Assembly: GCA_017514685.1 (NCBI GenBank)
Contig: JAFWJN010000024.1
Coordinates: 1-64,000 of the forward strand
Reading direction: 5' to 3'
Length of the DNA stretch: 64,000 nucleotides
DNA from: Clostridia bacterium
Lineage (GTDB): Bacteria > Bacillota > Clostridia > Christensenellales > CAG-138
Under the pieces are notes generated by a model. It was not told the origin of the DNA. It saw only the letters and a program-made list of their open reading frames with translations, and did no database searches. Within the stretch, counting starts at the first letter, position 1, and every line of letters starts with the position of its first letter. The position numbers were made by a program, and so were the translations under genes. Below are positions 43,633 through 52,980 of this stretch, piece after piece.

Positions 43633-45153
43633 TTATCTGGCGTAGACGTATTCAAACGTGAAGCTGTTCTGCGGGTCTCCGTTGAACAGATGCAGCTCGC
43701 TCTCTGTCATGGTGCCCGTATAGGCTGCGCCGCCGAGCAGTTCCGTCATCGAGAACGCATCGCCTTCCTGCGTCCAGGTGATGTTGAGATGGAAGCCGTC
43801 CCTGTGATGCACGCCCGTTCCGTCCGCGTACAGTTCCAGGGAGAACGGATCGTCCGTAAAGGTATTGGAAGAGCCGACCATCTTGTAATAGACTCCGGTC
43901 CAAACCTGTGCTTCACCTTTTTCCGGATCCTCAGCTTTGACATAGGCGTTTTCCGTCAGCCTTGCCAGCACCATCGACATGCCGTCCTGTGACAGCGTCA
44001 GCAGTCCGTCTTTCAGCGTTCCGTCAACCAGGTCCCTTCCCTCGCCGATCGAGATGTCTTTCCCCTCGAGCGTATAGGGCATTTCCAGCACCTCGCCGCT
44101 TGATACGACGCGTGCGACACCGTCTTCGGTCAGCGTGATCTGAATCAGTTTTGCCGCCTCCCTGGGCTCCATCTGGGCAAGTTCGGCATACTCAAAAAGC
44201 GACATGTTCATGAAGGAATAGAGCAGATACTCTCCCGCTATCGTTCCGTCGTTGATGTATTCTTCCCGTTCCGTTCCGATTCCGAGAGAAGCCAGTTTCT
44301 CTTCCGTCAGCCTTGCCATAACGAAAGCTGTGTCATCCTGTTCGATAGAGATCATGCCGTCCTTATAAGTACCAGACAATATCTCTCCCTTCAGATCCAG
44401 CGAGATCGTTTCTCCCTCAATGACATAGCTTCCTTCCGCTTCCACATTCTCCGTGCTGAAGACTGCGCTTCCGTCTTCCATCAGCTGAAACTTCAGTAGG
44501 CCCGCCACTTTTGCAGGGGTGGAATTCATCGCCTTCGCGGCGTCTTCAAGTTTCATTCCCATGACGGAATAGACCCAGTAGGTTCCCGCAACGGTTCCGT
44601 CGTTGAGATATTCCTCTTCCGTTCCCTGCACGGTAATTCCGGCCGTATACGCGGCTTCCGTAAGCCTTGCGAGCGTTACGGCATTCCCGTCAAAGTCCAG
44701 ATAGATCAGTCCGTTCTTCATCTGGACCGTCAGCGCTTCACCGTCTACATCCATCGTCAGGGAATCCCCGTCGACGGTATAAGTCAGTTCTGCATGCTCT
44801 CCCTGGACGTCGATGCTTCCCGTTCCGTCCTCTCTCAGTTCCAGCACCATGAAGTTCGCCGCTTCCTCCGGCGTCGTGTCCATCACGACTGCAAAGCCCG
44901 CAAGCGGCATTCCCATGAACGAATAGACCCGGTAGACGCCCGGAACCGTTCCGTCATCGACATACAGCGGTTCCTGTCCTTCCGTCTTGTTTTCTTCCTG
45001 CAAAATTCTTGCAGCAGGCTGCGTTCTGCCTTTTAAGACGGTCTCCGCAAGCAAAAGCGCGCCGGAAAGCGCAACGGTGGCTTTTGTGCCGCACGCCGTC
45101 AGTACCAGCATCAGCGAAAGGATCACTGTCAGGATTGTGATTGATTTTTTCAT
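43633..45153 (-). CDS. Lipoprotein with three internal repeats
   Basis: A 506-residue lipoprotein whose signal peptide ends in VLTAC (Cys21). After a short linker there are three repeats of about 105 residues. Each opens with a Y(V/L/I)(D/N)DGT(V/I)AG.Y..YS.MGM motif and continues with a two-strand pattern (ELREDGTGSIDV..., QLMEDGSAVFS..., TLTEDGVARVV...) that ends in a LARLTE segment. A fourth, shorter unit closes the protein (VWTGVYYKMVGSSNTFTD). The style resembles the lipoprotein at 18.2 kb, but the sequences are not clearly homologous. No enzyme motif is seen. It is the last gene of the GH13 operon, 48 bases after the preceding gene, with an AAAGGAGAAAAG site. Confidence 0.85.
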   Translation of the reverse strand: MKKSITILTVILSLMLVLTACGTKATVALSGALLLAETVLKGRTQPAARILQEENKTEGQEPLYVDDGTVPGVYRVYSFMGMPLAGFAVVMDTTPEEAANFMVLELREDGTGSIDVQGEHAELTYTVDGDSLTMDVDGEALTVQMKNGLIYLDFDGNAVTLARLTEAAYTAGITVQGTEEEYLNDGTVAGTYWVYSVMGMKLEDAAKAMNSTPAKVAGLLKFQLMEDGSAVFSTENVEAEGSYVIEGETISLDLKGEILSGTYKDGMISIEQDDTAFVMARLTEEKLASLGIGTEREEYINDGTIAGEYLLYSFMNMSLFEYAELAQMEPREAAKLIQITLTEDGVARVVSSGEVLEMPYTLEGKDISIGEGRDLVDGTLKDGLLTLSQDGMSMVLARLTENAYVKAEDPEKGEAQVWTGVYYKMVGSSNTFTDDPFSLELYADGTGVHHRDGFHLNITWTQEGDAFSMTELLGGAAYTGTMTESELHLFNGDPQNSFTFEYVYAR

Positions 45154-45201
45154 TTCTTTTCTCCTTTTATCCGGTGGGCTGTGGGGGTGTGTTTCTTACC
45201 G

Positions 45202-46230
45202 TTATGCTCTCAAAAAACGTTCCAGATCCGCATAGTAGAAGCGGACCAGTCCGTAAAAATACATCTGGCGCTTGACGGCGTAGGTATCGTCATACAGGTC
45301 CTTTGCCAGCAGAGGCGTTGCGAACACGCCGGTCAGGCCGGTCCGAAGATTGAGCCGCAGTTTCTTGTCCGCCTTGATCTCCTCCGGAACCGGCATATAC
45401 GACAGTTCGCTCAGGAACTCTTCATAAACGCCTTTTGCCCGGATCTTTCTGAGATCCGCGTGGATATAGGCGCAGTTTTCGATCCAGCCGTACTTGACGC
45501 CGTACTGCTCAAACTGGACATCCATGACTTTCGCGCCGGAACCGGCCCCTTTGATTTCCCCGATGATCAGAACCTTCTCATCGATCGTGTCGGTCTTGTA
45601 GCGATGTTTCAGTTTTGCCTCGTCCCAGTGGACCAGGCGGAGCGTCCCGTTTTCCGTGCCGACGTTCTCCTCATCGTCCGTTTCGATCAGTTTCTTCAGA
45701 AGCGTGAACATCAGCTCATCCTTTGTGACGATTGCAAGATTCCGCTTGCCGTCCTTAAGCGGTTCCCGTTTCTCATATGCCGCGTTTCTCTCCGCGATAA
45801 CCTTCGCCTGATGCTGAATCAGCATGTTGGCCAGATGATCCGGGGAAGCCGCAAGCGAAAATCCCAGAATTCCCGAAAGCACATCGTCCGGGACTGCCAT
45901 AGCGAGGCCTGCCACGACCCTGGTCGCCGGAAAGATCGATAGAATCGAAATCAAAGCATTCTTCGCTGCCTGCGGATGCTTTTTCGCCAGTTCCGACATG
46001 TCGAAATGCTTGATCATATCCGCCGCTGTCTGCCACGACTCCGCTTCCGAATCCTTTACGCCGCACTGCTGTGCCAGGATTTCACGTTTTAAGGTGTCCA
46101 GACGGAATTCCTCCGCCTCTTTGGAGATCACACCGAAGATTGTCTGCACGCCTTCCGGTTTCATCTGCCCGATCAGCTGTGCCAGGGCATCTCCCGTCAC
46201 AAGGGGTTTTTCTCTGATTTCCTCATCCAT
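45202..46230 (-). CDS. Unknown cytoplasmic protein downstream of GH13
   Basis: A 342-residue protein with no signal peptide or membrane helix. The N-terminal half is helical (EAEEFRLDTLKREILAQQCG) and contains a hydrophobic patch (ATRVVAGLAMAVPDDVLSGILG). The C-terminal half is mixed, with KVLIIGEIKGAGSGAKVMDV and YIHADLRKIRAKGVYEEFLS. I recognise no family. The ATG at 46230 is chosen over a TTG 18 bases earlier because it has a GAGGGAGAA site. It is 29 bases after the GH13 gene and 48 before the lipoprotein, so it belongs to that operon. Confidence 0.75.
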   Translation of the reverse strand: MDEEIREKPLVTGDALAQLIGQMKPEGVQTIFGVISKEAEEFRLDTLKREILAQQCGVKDSEAESWQTAADMIKHFDMSELAKKHPQAAKNALISILSIFPATRVVAGLAMAVPDDVLSGILGFSLAASPDHLANMLIQHQAKVIAERNAAYEKREPLKDGKRNLAIVTKDELMFTLLKKLIETDDEENVGTENGTLRLVHWDEAKLKHRYKTDTIDEKVLIIGEIKGAGSGAKVMDVQFEQYGVKYGWIENCAYIHADLRKIRAKGVYEEFLSELSYMPVPEEIKADKKLRLNLRTGLTGVFATPLLAKDLYDDTYAVKRQMYFYGLVRFYYADLERFLRA

Positions 46231-46259
46231 GTTCCGATTCTCCCTCAAGTCAGTCTATG

Positions 46260-48116
46260 TTATGCTTCCGTCTTTTTCCGGTAGATCCTGGCTTCATACG
46301 GACTGAGGATCGGACCGGTTCCCTTCGGATTCAGTACCGGTTCATATCCCTCCGAACGGAACGAAGCGGGTCTTGCGTCTTTGGAAAGGTTGCATTCGAT
46401 CACAAACGTTTCACTGCCGTCGCTCCGCTCATATACAAAGCGGTTCTTTTTTCTGGAAAGCACCTTAAACGTTCCGTAGATCAGGGCCGGATGCTCTCTT
46501 CTCAGCCGGATCAGGTCCTTATAAAGTCCGGTGATCGACTCATCCGGCTGCTGGATCAGATGGTCCGGCAGATTCTTGACAGACTCGTTCCACGGAAGCA
46601 GCACGCGCGAATGGTCGCGGGTTCCCGTCCGGATGATCCGGAACGCCTCCTCCGGAGCATGCATTTCCAGAAGTTCCCGGTACCGGTTTTTCGATTCCAC
46701 ATCCGACAGCTCCTCGATCGAATGGAAATCGTAGTTGGTCAGGCCCATCTCATCTCCCTGATACACAAAAGGCGTTCCTTTCAGGGTGAACTGCATCACG
46801 GCAAGCAGTTTCTCGACCGGCACGTTGAAGGCGGGATCCTTTGTGACCTTGCTGACCATGCGCGGGTTGTCATGATTGTTGTAGAACAGGGACATCCAGC
46901 AGTTGTTTCCGTAATGCTCTATCCAGTCGATGATATAGTCCCTGTAGTAATTGAGATCGTATTCATAGTAGTCGAACCGGATTTTGCCCGGCATATCCAG
47001 CTGGTCGAAGGAGAAGATCATGTCGAGTTCCCCTCTCTCCTCTCCGGTAATCAGCTTCGCCATCTCCCGTCCGACGCCGGGAGTCTCGCCGACCGAGAAT
47101 GCGCCGTGAGGACGGAAAGCTCTGTCCTGGATCTCCTTGAGATACTCATGCAGATGCGGACCGTAGTAATAATGCTCGATGCCGTAGAACATCATCATGC
47201 TGCCGATGGCTTCGTCTCCGTCAGGAAGCCCGGCTTCCTTGGAGATGTAGTTGATGACATCCATCCGGAACCCGTCCACGCCCTTGTCGAGCCACCAGTT
47301 GATCATGTCGATGACATCGTCCCGGACATTGGGATTGTCCCAGTTGAGATCCATCTGCTTTTTGGAAAACAGATGCAGCGCCCAGACGTTCTGCTCCGGG
47401 TACCGGTTCCATGCCGTTCCTCCGAAGAACGAGACCCAGTTGTTCGGTTCCTTTCCCGCATCTTCCCGGAAGAAGTAGTAATCCCGGTATTTGGAATCCG
47501 GATCTGCAAGCGCTTTCTGGAACCACTCATGCTCGTCCGAAGTGTGATTGACGACCAGGTCCATGATCAGCCGCATGCCTTTTTCATGCGTCTTTTTCAG
47601 AAGTTCGTCGAAGTCCTCCATCGTGCCGAACTCGGTCATGATCTTCCGGTAGTCCCGGATATCGTATCCGTTGTCGTCGTTGGGGGAATCATAGACCGGG
47701 GAAAGCCAGATGGCGTTCACACCGAGGTCCTTCAGGTAATCCAGTTTCTCCGTAATTCCTTTCAGGTCTCCGATCCCGTCCCCGTTGCTGTCCGCGAAAC
47801 TTCTCGGATAGATCTGGTAGATCACCGCTTCCTTCCACCACGCCTTTTTGGGCTCTTTGGGCATCGCCTCCGGCGTCCTGTCCAGAGGAAGATCTTTTTC
47901 CTGGTTAATCAGATGCAGAAGAGCATTCCAGAACCCCTCTCCCAGCGACTTCTTTGTCAGTTTCATCAGGGTCCTCAGCTTCAGATTCCCGATCAGGGAA
48001 CCCGTAATCCATTTTTCGGAAAGGTTCAGCTGCAAAAGCACCCTTCCGATCGTATCATGTCCGATCGGCGTCGAATAAAGTTCTTTCAATGTGCTGCTTT
48101 GCGTCAGTTCCTTCAT
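46260..48116 (-). CDS. GH13 oligo-1,6-glucosidase/alpha-glucosidase with N-terminal helical module
   Basis: A 618-residue cytoplasmic alpha-glucosidase. The barrel begins at about residue 92 with WWKEAVIYQIYPRSFADSNG. The nucleophile is Asp286 in DGFRMDVIN, the acid/base is Glu344 in FSVGETPG, and Asp416 is in NNHDNPR. Val287 after the nucleophile is the residue associated with alpha-1,6 specificity in oligo-1,6-glucosidases. The first 90 residues, which contain PIGHDTIGRVLLQLNLSEKW, form a helical extension not found in standard enzymes of this group and of unknown role. It is first in an operon with an unknown protein and a repeat lipoprotein. Confidence 0.92.
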   Translation of the reverse strand: MKELTQSSTLKELYSTPIGHDTIGRVLLQLNLSEKWITGSLIGNLKLRTLMKLTKKSLGEGFWNALLHLINQEKDLPLDRTPEAMPKEPKKAWWKEAVIYQIYPRSFADSNGDGIGDLKGITEKLDYLKDLGVNAIWLSPVYDSPNDDNGYDIRDYRKIMTEFGTMEDFDELLKKTHEKGMRLIMDLVVNHTSDEHEWFQKALADPDSKYRDYYFFREDAGKEPNNWVSFFGGTAWNRYPEQNVWALHLFSKKQMDLNWDNPNVRDDVIDMINWWLDKGVDGFRMDVINYISKEAGLPDGDEAIGSMMMFYGIEHYYYGPHLHEYLKEIQDRAFRPHGAFSVGETPGVGREMAKLITGEERGELDMIFSFDQLDMPGKIRFDYYEYDLNYYRDYIIDWIEHYGNNCWMSLFYNNHDNPRMVSKVTKDPAFNVPVEKLLAVMQFTLKGTPFVYQGDEMGLTNYDFHSIEELSDVESKNRYRELLEMHAPEEAFRIIRTGTRDHSRVLLPWNESVKNLPDHLIQQPDESITGLYKDLIRLRREHPALIYGTFKVLSRKKNRFVYERSDGSETFVIECNLSKDARPASFRSEGYEPVLNPKGTGPILSPYEARIYRKKTEA

Positions 48117-48166
48117 TGCCTTATTCCTTCTTTTCTGCCGGGTTGAGCCCGGTCTTCTTCTTTTCT

Positions 48167-48195
48167 ATCATACCACAGCCTTTTTACAAAAACAA
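48167..48195 (-). promoter_or_regulatory. Promoter of the GH13 operon
   Basis: On the minus strand, TTGTTT (48190-48195), a 17-base spacer and TATGAT (48167-48172), about 50 bases before the GH13 start. Confidence 0.65.
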
Positions 48196-48216
48196 CGAGC
48201 GAGCCTGCCTTCGGTG

Positions 48217-48248
48217 CAAAAAAACAGCCCCTGAATTTTCAGAGGCTG
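48217..48248 (-). terminator. Terminator of the second MATE gene
   Basis: On the minus strand, CAGCCTCTGA pairs with TCAGGGGCTG (one mismatch) around AAAT, followed by seven or more T residues. Confidence 0.9.
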
Positions 48249-48257
48249 ACCATGTTT

Positions 48258-49745
48258 TCAGTTGTTCGCCGCATACTGGAGCGGTTTGATCTTTTTCCGG
48301 TAAAGCCTGACGGTCAGTACCGTGGAGATCACAAGCGTAATAAATTCCGAGATTGGAAACGCCAGCCAGACCGCGCGGATGCTGTGGGTGAAGACCGCCA
48401 TTAAAATGGCAACCGGAAGCAGCACGACCAGCTGACGGAGCAGAGACGTGATCGTTCCGTACAGTCCGGTATCGGTCGCGCCGTAAACCGTGTTCATCGC
48501 GATGCAGATCGCCGCGCACACAAAGCCCCAGGAGATCATCCGGATTGCAGTGACCGTCATTTCATTCGTGAACGGGGAAACCGCGAACAGAAGCATGAGC
48601 TGCGGGGCAAACACTTCGAAGATCAAGGTTCCGAGGATCATAAAGCCGGCGCAGTATGCGGTAAGAAGCGTATAGGCTCGCATGAACCGTTTCTTGTTCC
48701 GGGCTCCGTAATTGTAGCCGAGGATGCTCATCGCCGCGTTGTTCAGACCGAATACCGGCATGAAGATGATCGACTGAAGACGGAAGTAGGTACCGAACGC
48801 GCTCTTGTAAGCATCGACATAGTTGATGGACGGATCGAGTGTCATTGCGTGATACTCCCCAAGTCCCTTCAGAACGCCGTTTATCCCGAGATACATCACG
48901 GTGCCGACCGCCTGTCCCAGAATCGCCGGTATGCCGACGCTGTAGATGTCTTGGACGGTCTGCTTTTTCAGTGCGAAATCCGAACGTTTCAGTCGGATCT
49001 CACTCTTCGACGTCAGAAGCATGATCACCGCCAGCGTCATGGAAGCGAACTGCCCGATGACCGTCGCGATCGCGGCGCCTGTCACGCCCATGGCTGGCAC
49101 CGGTCCCAGGCCGAGAACGAAGACCCGGTCCAGAACGATGTTGGTCAAAGCTCCTGTCAGCTGCATCATCATGGCGACAAGGGTTCTTCCCTGTGAGGTC
49201 ATGATCCTTTCAATCCCGACGGAAAGAAAAATCCCTATGCTGAGCGAAAGACAGATTGACATGTATTCGCTTCCGAACAGGCGCACGATCGGATCGCTGT
49301 CCTGCCAGTTCATAAAGGCGTTGGAAAGAGTCAGACCGATCATGGTGAAGACCGAGGCTGAAAGAGCCAGAAGCACAAGCCCGTTTCCGGCGGCGCGGTT
49401 CGCGTCTTCGATCCTGCGCTCTCCGAGCCGTCTCGAAATCAGCGAATTCATTCCGACCGCCGTTCCGACGCCGACCGAGATCATGAGCATCTGCAGCGGG
49501 TTGACCGTGGAAAGCGCGTTGAGGGCTTTGTCTCCGATCGTTGTCTCCACGCCGGGCGTATACAGGTTTCCCAGAATGTTTTTCAAAGAAGCCGCGTCCA
49601 GGGTCGACAGTCTGGATACAAAGATGCTGTCGACGATATTGTAGAAGGCCTGGACGAGCATCGACACGATGATCGGCCAGCCCATGGAGAGCAAAAGTTT
49701 CCCTTCCTTCTCCGTTCCCATTTTGTTTTCACGAATCGTTTCCAT
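48258..49745 (-). CDS. MATE-family efflux transporter, possibly leaderless
   Basis: A 495-residue polytopic MATE transporter. The N-terminal signature is LSMGWPIIVSMLVQAFYNIV followed by DSIFVSRLST, and the second half has YSVGIPAILGQAVGTVMYLG. Twelve hydrophobic segments are visible. I use the ATG at 49745. A consensus -10 (TATAAT) ends only 7 bases before it, so the mRNA may start at or next to the ATG. No ribosome site is possible there. An alternative start at 49721 also lacks a good site. It is unrelated in context to the MATE gene at 22.2 kb. Confidence 0.88.
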   Translation of the reverse strand: METIRENKMGTEKEGKLLLSMGWPIIVSMLVQAFYNIVDSIFVSRLSTLDAASLKNILGNLYTPGVETTIGDKALNALSTVNPLQMLMISVGVGTAVGMNSLISRRLGERRIEDANRAAGNGLVLLALSASVFTMIGLTLSNAFMNWQDSDPIVRLFGSEYMSICLSLSIGIFLSVGIERIMTSQGRTLVAMMMQLTGALTNIVLDRVFVLGLGPVPAMGVTGAAIATVIGQFASMTLAVIMLLTSKSEIRLKRSDFALKKQTVQDIYSVGIPAILGQAVGTVMYLGINGVLKGLGEYHAMTLDPSINYVDAYKSAFGTYFRLQSIIFMPVFGLNNAAMSILGYNYGARNKKRFMRAYTLLTAYCAGFMILGTLIFEVFAPQLMLLFAVSPFTNEMTVTAIRMISWGFVCAAICIAMNTVYGATDTGLYGTITSLLRQLVVLLPVAILMAVFTHSIRAVWLAFPISEFITLVISTVLTVRLYRKKIKPLQYAANN

Positions 49746-49752
49746 GTTTGCT

Positions 49753-49782
49753 ATTATATCTGAAATAAAAATTAAAGTACAA
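49753..49782 (-). promoter_or_regulatory. Promoter immediately before the MATE start
   Basis: On the minus strand, TTGTAC (49777-49782), an 18-base spacer and TATAAT (49753-49758). The expected transcription start falls within a base or two of the ATG at 49745. Confidence 0.6.
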
Positions 49783-49970
49783 GTTTTTCCGGTAAAATGC
49801 ACGAAAAGAATCCCCTTCGAATCTCTGCATGGAAAACTCCCTGTCTTCCGGTAAAATATATACTGTTTTCATTGTAATTTGAAAAAAAAACTGATAAAAT
49901 TCAAAATGTAGCGGAAGAATGTCTATGATCGATATGGCTTCCAAACCAAATAATCTTTTGGAGTTTGAAA

Positions 49971-51200
49971 ATGAAATCCAGAAAAAAACGTCTGCCATGG
50001 TGGGCAATTGTTCTGATTGTCCTGTTCTCCCTCATTATCGGCTTTGTGCTGATGTCCGTGATCACGATACGCGTATTCGTCGGTGATTCGCTGACGATGA
50101 AAGGAACGCTTGCCATGGCATCCTATGGCGGGTTTGAGCTGCCGGACTGGTACAAGGAATTTGTACTGGACGTGGATCGCACTTACGCAAGCCTTCCTGC
50201 CTTGTCTTCCGATCCCATGGACCGTGAAAAAATGCTTACGCTGTATGAACAGTCCGTGTACGGAAAAACGCCCGTGGACGGATTTGAAACGAATTTCGAA
50301 GTTGTCAAACAGAGCGATGCGTTCGGCGGAAAAGCTGAGCGACAGACCGTCCGGATCACAGTGAGCAACAACCGTGGAAGTTTCTCTTCCGATATGCTGA
50401 TTTTCCTTCCGAAATCTTCGGGAAAAGTTCCTGTTTTCGTAGGGGAAAACTTCTCCGGTAATTCAACAATGTTGAAGGGCGAGGAATGGCCGGTCGAAAT
50501 GATCATCGACAACGGATTCGGCGTTGCCACAACCTGTTACAGCGATTGGGCGCCGGACGATACCGCAACGTTCCGTGACGGTGTCCTGCAGCTGTTTGAC
50601 GACGATTCACTCTCCGCTTACAGCGCATGGGCCTTTGGGATCAGCCGCGTCATCGATTATCTGGAAACACTTCCGAATGTGGACACTCAGAGGATCGCAT
50701 CTGTCGGACATTCCCGGCTTGCCCGTGTATCCCTGTGGGCAGGCGCTTGTGATGAGCGAATCGCTCTGGTAACCGGTTCCTGCGGCGGCGGTCTGCTCCG
50801 CAGCGATGTGATGGGCAGGATCACGTCAGACGGTACTTCCAACCACTGGTATACTCCTGCCTATTTGACCTACGAGGGACGTGACGACGAGCTGCCCGTT
50901 GATATGCATACGCTGTTCGCGCTGGTGGCAAACCGTCATCTGTTTATCTCGATCGGTGAGAACGACCTTGCATCCGATCCCGTTTCCATGTACGATGCGC
51001 TCCAGATCGCAAAAGCAGTGTGGCGCGACGGTTACGGCATGGATGTCATTCCGGACGGTTCCTATTATGATATGCGGTTCGATACGTCGGTCATGAGTGA
51101 GTCCATGGGCGTCAACGTCCACTCCGGCGGTCATAAGTTTGCCGAAAACGACTGGCAGGTCTATATGATTTACATGAACGAGTATGTTCAAGGTCAATAA
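49971..51200 (+). CDS. Membrane-anchored alpha/beta hydrolase, CE15-like esterase
   Basis: A 409-residue protein with a basic start and a single hydrophobic anchor (WWAIVLIVLFSLIIGFVLMS, residues 10-29), then an extracellular alpha/beta hydrolase domain. The nucleophile elbow reads ASVGHSRLARVSLWAGACDE followed by GSCGGGL, matching the G-x-S-R-x pattern of CE15 glucuronoyl esterases. VHSGGHKFAENDW near the end could supply the catalytic His. CE15 enzymes cleave esters between lignin and glucuronoxylan, but more distant members act otherwise. The ATG at 49971 follows a TTTGGAG site. It is transcribed alone. Confidence 0.8.
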   Translation: MKSRKKRLPWWAIVLIVLFSLIIGFVLMSVITIRVFVGDSLTMKGTLAMASYGGFELPDWYKEFVLDVDRTYASLPALSSDPMDREKMLTLYEQSVYGKTPVDGFETNFEVVKQSDAFGGKAERQTVRITVSNNRGSFSSDMLIFLPKSSGKVPVFVGENFSGNSTMLKGEEWPVEMIIDNGFGVATTCYSDWAPDDTATFRDGVLQLFDDDSLSAYSAWAFGISRVIDYLETLPNVDTQRIASVGHSRLARVSLWAGACDERIALVTGSCGGGLLRSDVMGRITSDGTSNHWYTPAYLTYEGRDDELPVDMHTLFALVANRHLFISIGENDLASDPVSMYDALQIAKAVWRDGYGMDVIPDGSYYDMRFDTSVMSESMGVNVHSGGHKFAENDWQVYMIYMNEYVQGQ

Positions 51201-51372
51201 GTTTCCAAACCATCCGCAGCTTACTCTGTTAAATCGAGACCTGTTACATTTGGTTTTCGGTCGTCAATGATCTGATGACGGAACGCAATATTATCTCGCA
51301 GCAGATCAGCAGCATCCGTTTGCTTCTTCTGACAGATCAAGAAACAAATATCTTCCTTTTTTCTACAAAATG

Positions 51373-51396
51373 ACGGGCAGCCAGGTGGCTGCCCGT
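51373..51396. terminator. Hairpin between esterase and surface-protein genes
   Basis: A perfect 10-bp stem ACGGGCAGCC/GGCTGCCCGT around AGGT. T-tracts on both sides are short, so it is a probable but not strong bidirectional terminator. Bases 51201-51372 otherwise show no gene. Confidence 0.6.
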
Positions 51397-51416
51397 TGTT
51401 GCTTCATGTTCAATTA

Positions 51417-52880
51417 TTATTCTTCATCCAGTATCTCTTCTTTATGATGTTTATGCTTTGCGGCCTTCTTTTTCTTCGCGTTGAGCGCAATGCCCGCGAT
51501 CACACACCCGATGCCCGCGATTCCCGCAAGTCCGATTCCGCCGTACAGCGCCCAGGTCTTCAGGTCTCCGTCAAAACTGAACCCTTCGTAGGGAACGCTT
51601 TCCGTGACTTTTGCTCCGCAGACCACGCAGTATCCCGAACGGATCCCCGGCGCGTCCTTGGAAGGCTTCAGGATTTCAGTCCATTCCGTTACGATATGGT
51701 CCGCCGTGTTTTTCCGTTCTCCGCAGGAGCATTCCAGCCAGTGCTGTTTGCTGTCAAACCGGTAGATTCCGTCAAAGGAATGCACATGTTCCGGCTCCGG
51801 CGTTTCGATTGGCTCTGCCGTTGGTTCCGGCGAAGGAGTCGGTCCGCTCTCCGCTGACTGATCCGGTGCTTTTGTCGGCGGATCCGTCGGCGCTTCCATA
51901 GCGCTGCCCTTCTTCAGGACCTTGATAAATGCAGTATCCGATTCCACTGTCTCCAGTTCATTGGAGAACTCGCACATGACGCTCCATCCGTCCAGCGACG
52001 CGGGGATATTGGACAGCTTCAGTTTTTTGCTGTGATCCCCGGAATACTTCAGCCCGGGGAAATAGTCATCCTTTTCCTTGACCGGAATGACGACATTGTC
52101 GCTGACAAAGAACCAGGAGTAGGTTTCAACATTGGTCGCTTTGACCGTAAAGGCACAGGAGCCTCCCTCCTCTACGGTTTCCCCTCCCGGATGTTTCGTG
52201 ATCTCGATGCTGTCGTAAACTTTGACTTTGATCTTGCAGGTAAAATCCTTTGTGCCGTATTCTGCGGTCAGATTCGCCGTTATGGTTACGTTCTGTTCCC
52301 CCGCTTTTGTGAACTTGCTCGGAGAGATCTTTGTGACATATTTTGTGCAGTCCCACTTTTCATCTTCCGGCGGATAATATCCTTCACTGTACGCCCAGAC
52401 CTTCAGTCCTGCCTTATCGAAAGATTCTCCGACTTTATAAACGGTCTTTTTTGCGTCTGCTGTGATTTTTTTCGTCCAGTATGTCGGAGGATCTCCTTCC
52501 GTAGAGTCATACACATCCACGGTCAGTTTACAGGACATCTGTCCCATTGCGGTTTTCGTTGTCTTGACCGTAAGCGTCAGGGTGACAGTGATTTTGCCGG
52601 CTTTCGTAAATTTGCTCGGGGACACGACCAGAGAGTCCAGTCCGAGTAAGTACGTCCCGGTAGAACCGTCATCCGGATTGTACCAGTCTCCATGGATCTG
52701 CATGCCTGTCTTGTCGAAAGACTCGCCGACCTCATATTCCATTTTGTTCGGGTTCTTATGAACATAGATCTTTGTATAATAACTGGAGCTGCCTGCTGCA
52801 TGCGCAATTCTCAGCGGCGGTAGAACCATGACCGCGATCAGGATCAGGATCCATATTCTTTTCAGGATTCCCTTTTTCAT
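51417..52880 (-). CDS. Surface protein with bacterial Ig-like repeats and C-terminal anchor
   Basis: A 487-residue exported protein. The signal peptide ends in RIAHA. Two Big_3-type repeats (YEVGESFDKTGMQIHGDWYN and YKVGESFDKAGLKVWAYSEG), each ending in a SPSKFTKAG strand, are followed by an Ig domain starting VEEGGSCAFTVKATNVETYS. A Pro/Glu/Thr-rich spacer precedes a small Cys/His domain with CSCGERK and YCVVCGA, a possible metal site. A transmembrane helix (LYGGIGLAGIAGIGCVIAGI) and a Lys/His-rich tail end the protein. It is a membrane-anchored cell-surface protein, perhaps an adhesin. The ATG at 52880 has a GGAGGGGGC site. Confidence 0.87.
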   Translation of the reverse strand: MKKGILKRIWILILIAVMVLPPLRIAHAAGSSSYYTKIYVHKNPNKMEYEVGESFDKTGMQIHGDWYNPDDGSTGTYLLGLDSLVVSPSKFTKAGKITVTLTLTVKTTKTAMGQMSCKLTVDVYDSTEGDPPTYWTKKITADAKKTVYKVGESFDKAGLKVWAYSEGYYPPEDEKWDCTKYVTKISPSKFTKAGEQNVTITANLTAEYGTKDFTCKIKVKVYDSIEITKHPGGETVEEGGSCAFTVKATNVETYSWFFVSDNVVIPVKEKDDYFPGLKYSGDHSKKLKLSNIPASLDGWSVMCEFSNELETVESDTAFIKVLKKGSAMEAPTDPPTKAPDQSAESGPTPSPEPTAEPIETPEPEHVHSFDGIYRFDSKQHWLECSCGERKNTADHIVTEWTEILKPSKDAPGIRSGYCVVCGAKVTESVPYEGFSFDGDLKTWALYGGIGLAGIAGIGCVIAGIALNAKKKKAAKHKHHKEEILDEE

Positions 52881-52915
52881 ATGTGCCCCCTCCATGTACT
52901 TTTCTCTCATTTTAC

Positions 52916-52944
52916 ATTTTAAAACTCTTTTTTTCGTTTGTCAA
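52916..52944 (-). promoter_or_regulatory. Promoter of the Ig-like surface protein
   Basis: On the minus strand, consensus TTGACA (52939-52944), a 17-base spacer and TAAAAT (52916-52921). Confidence 0.8.
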
Positions 52945-52980
52945 TGAATACGGGGCTGTTCCCTTCCGGCTGTCTGCTCC

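Noticed and set aside
46257..48146. 629-codon open frame opposite the GH13 gene
   Set aside because: Antisense to a gene with all catalytic motifs; it arises from codon bias.
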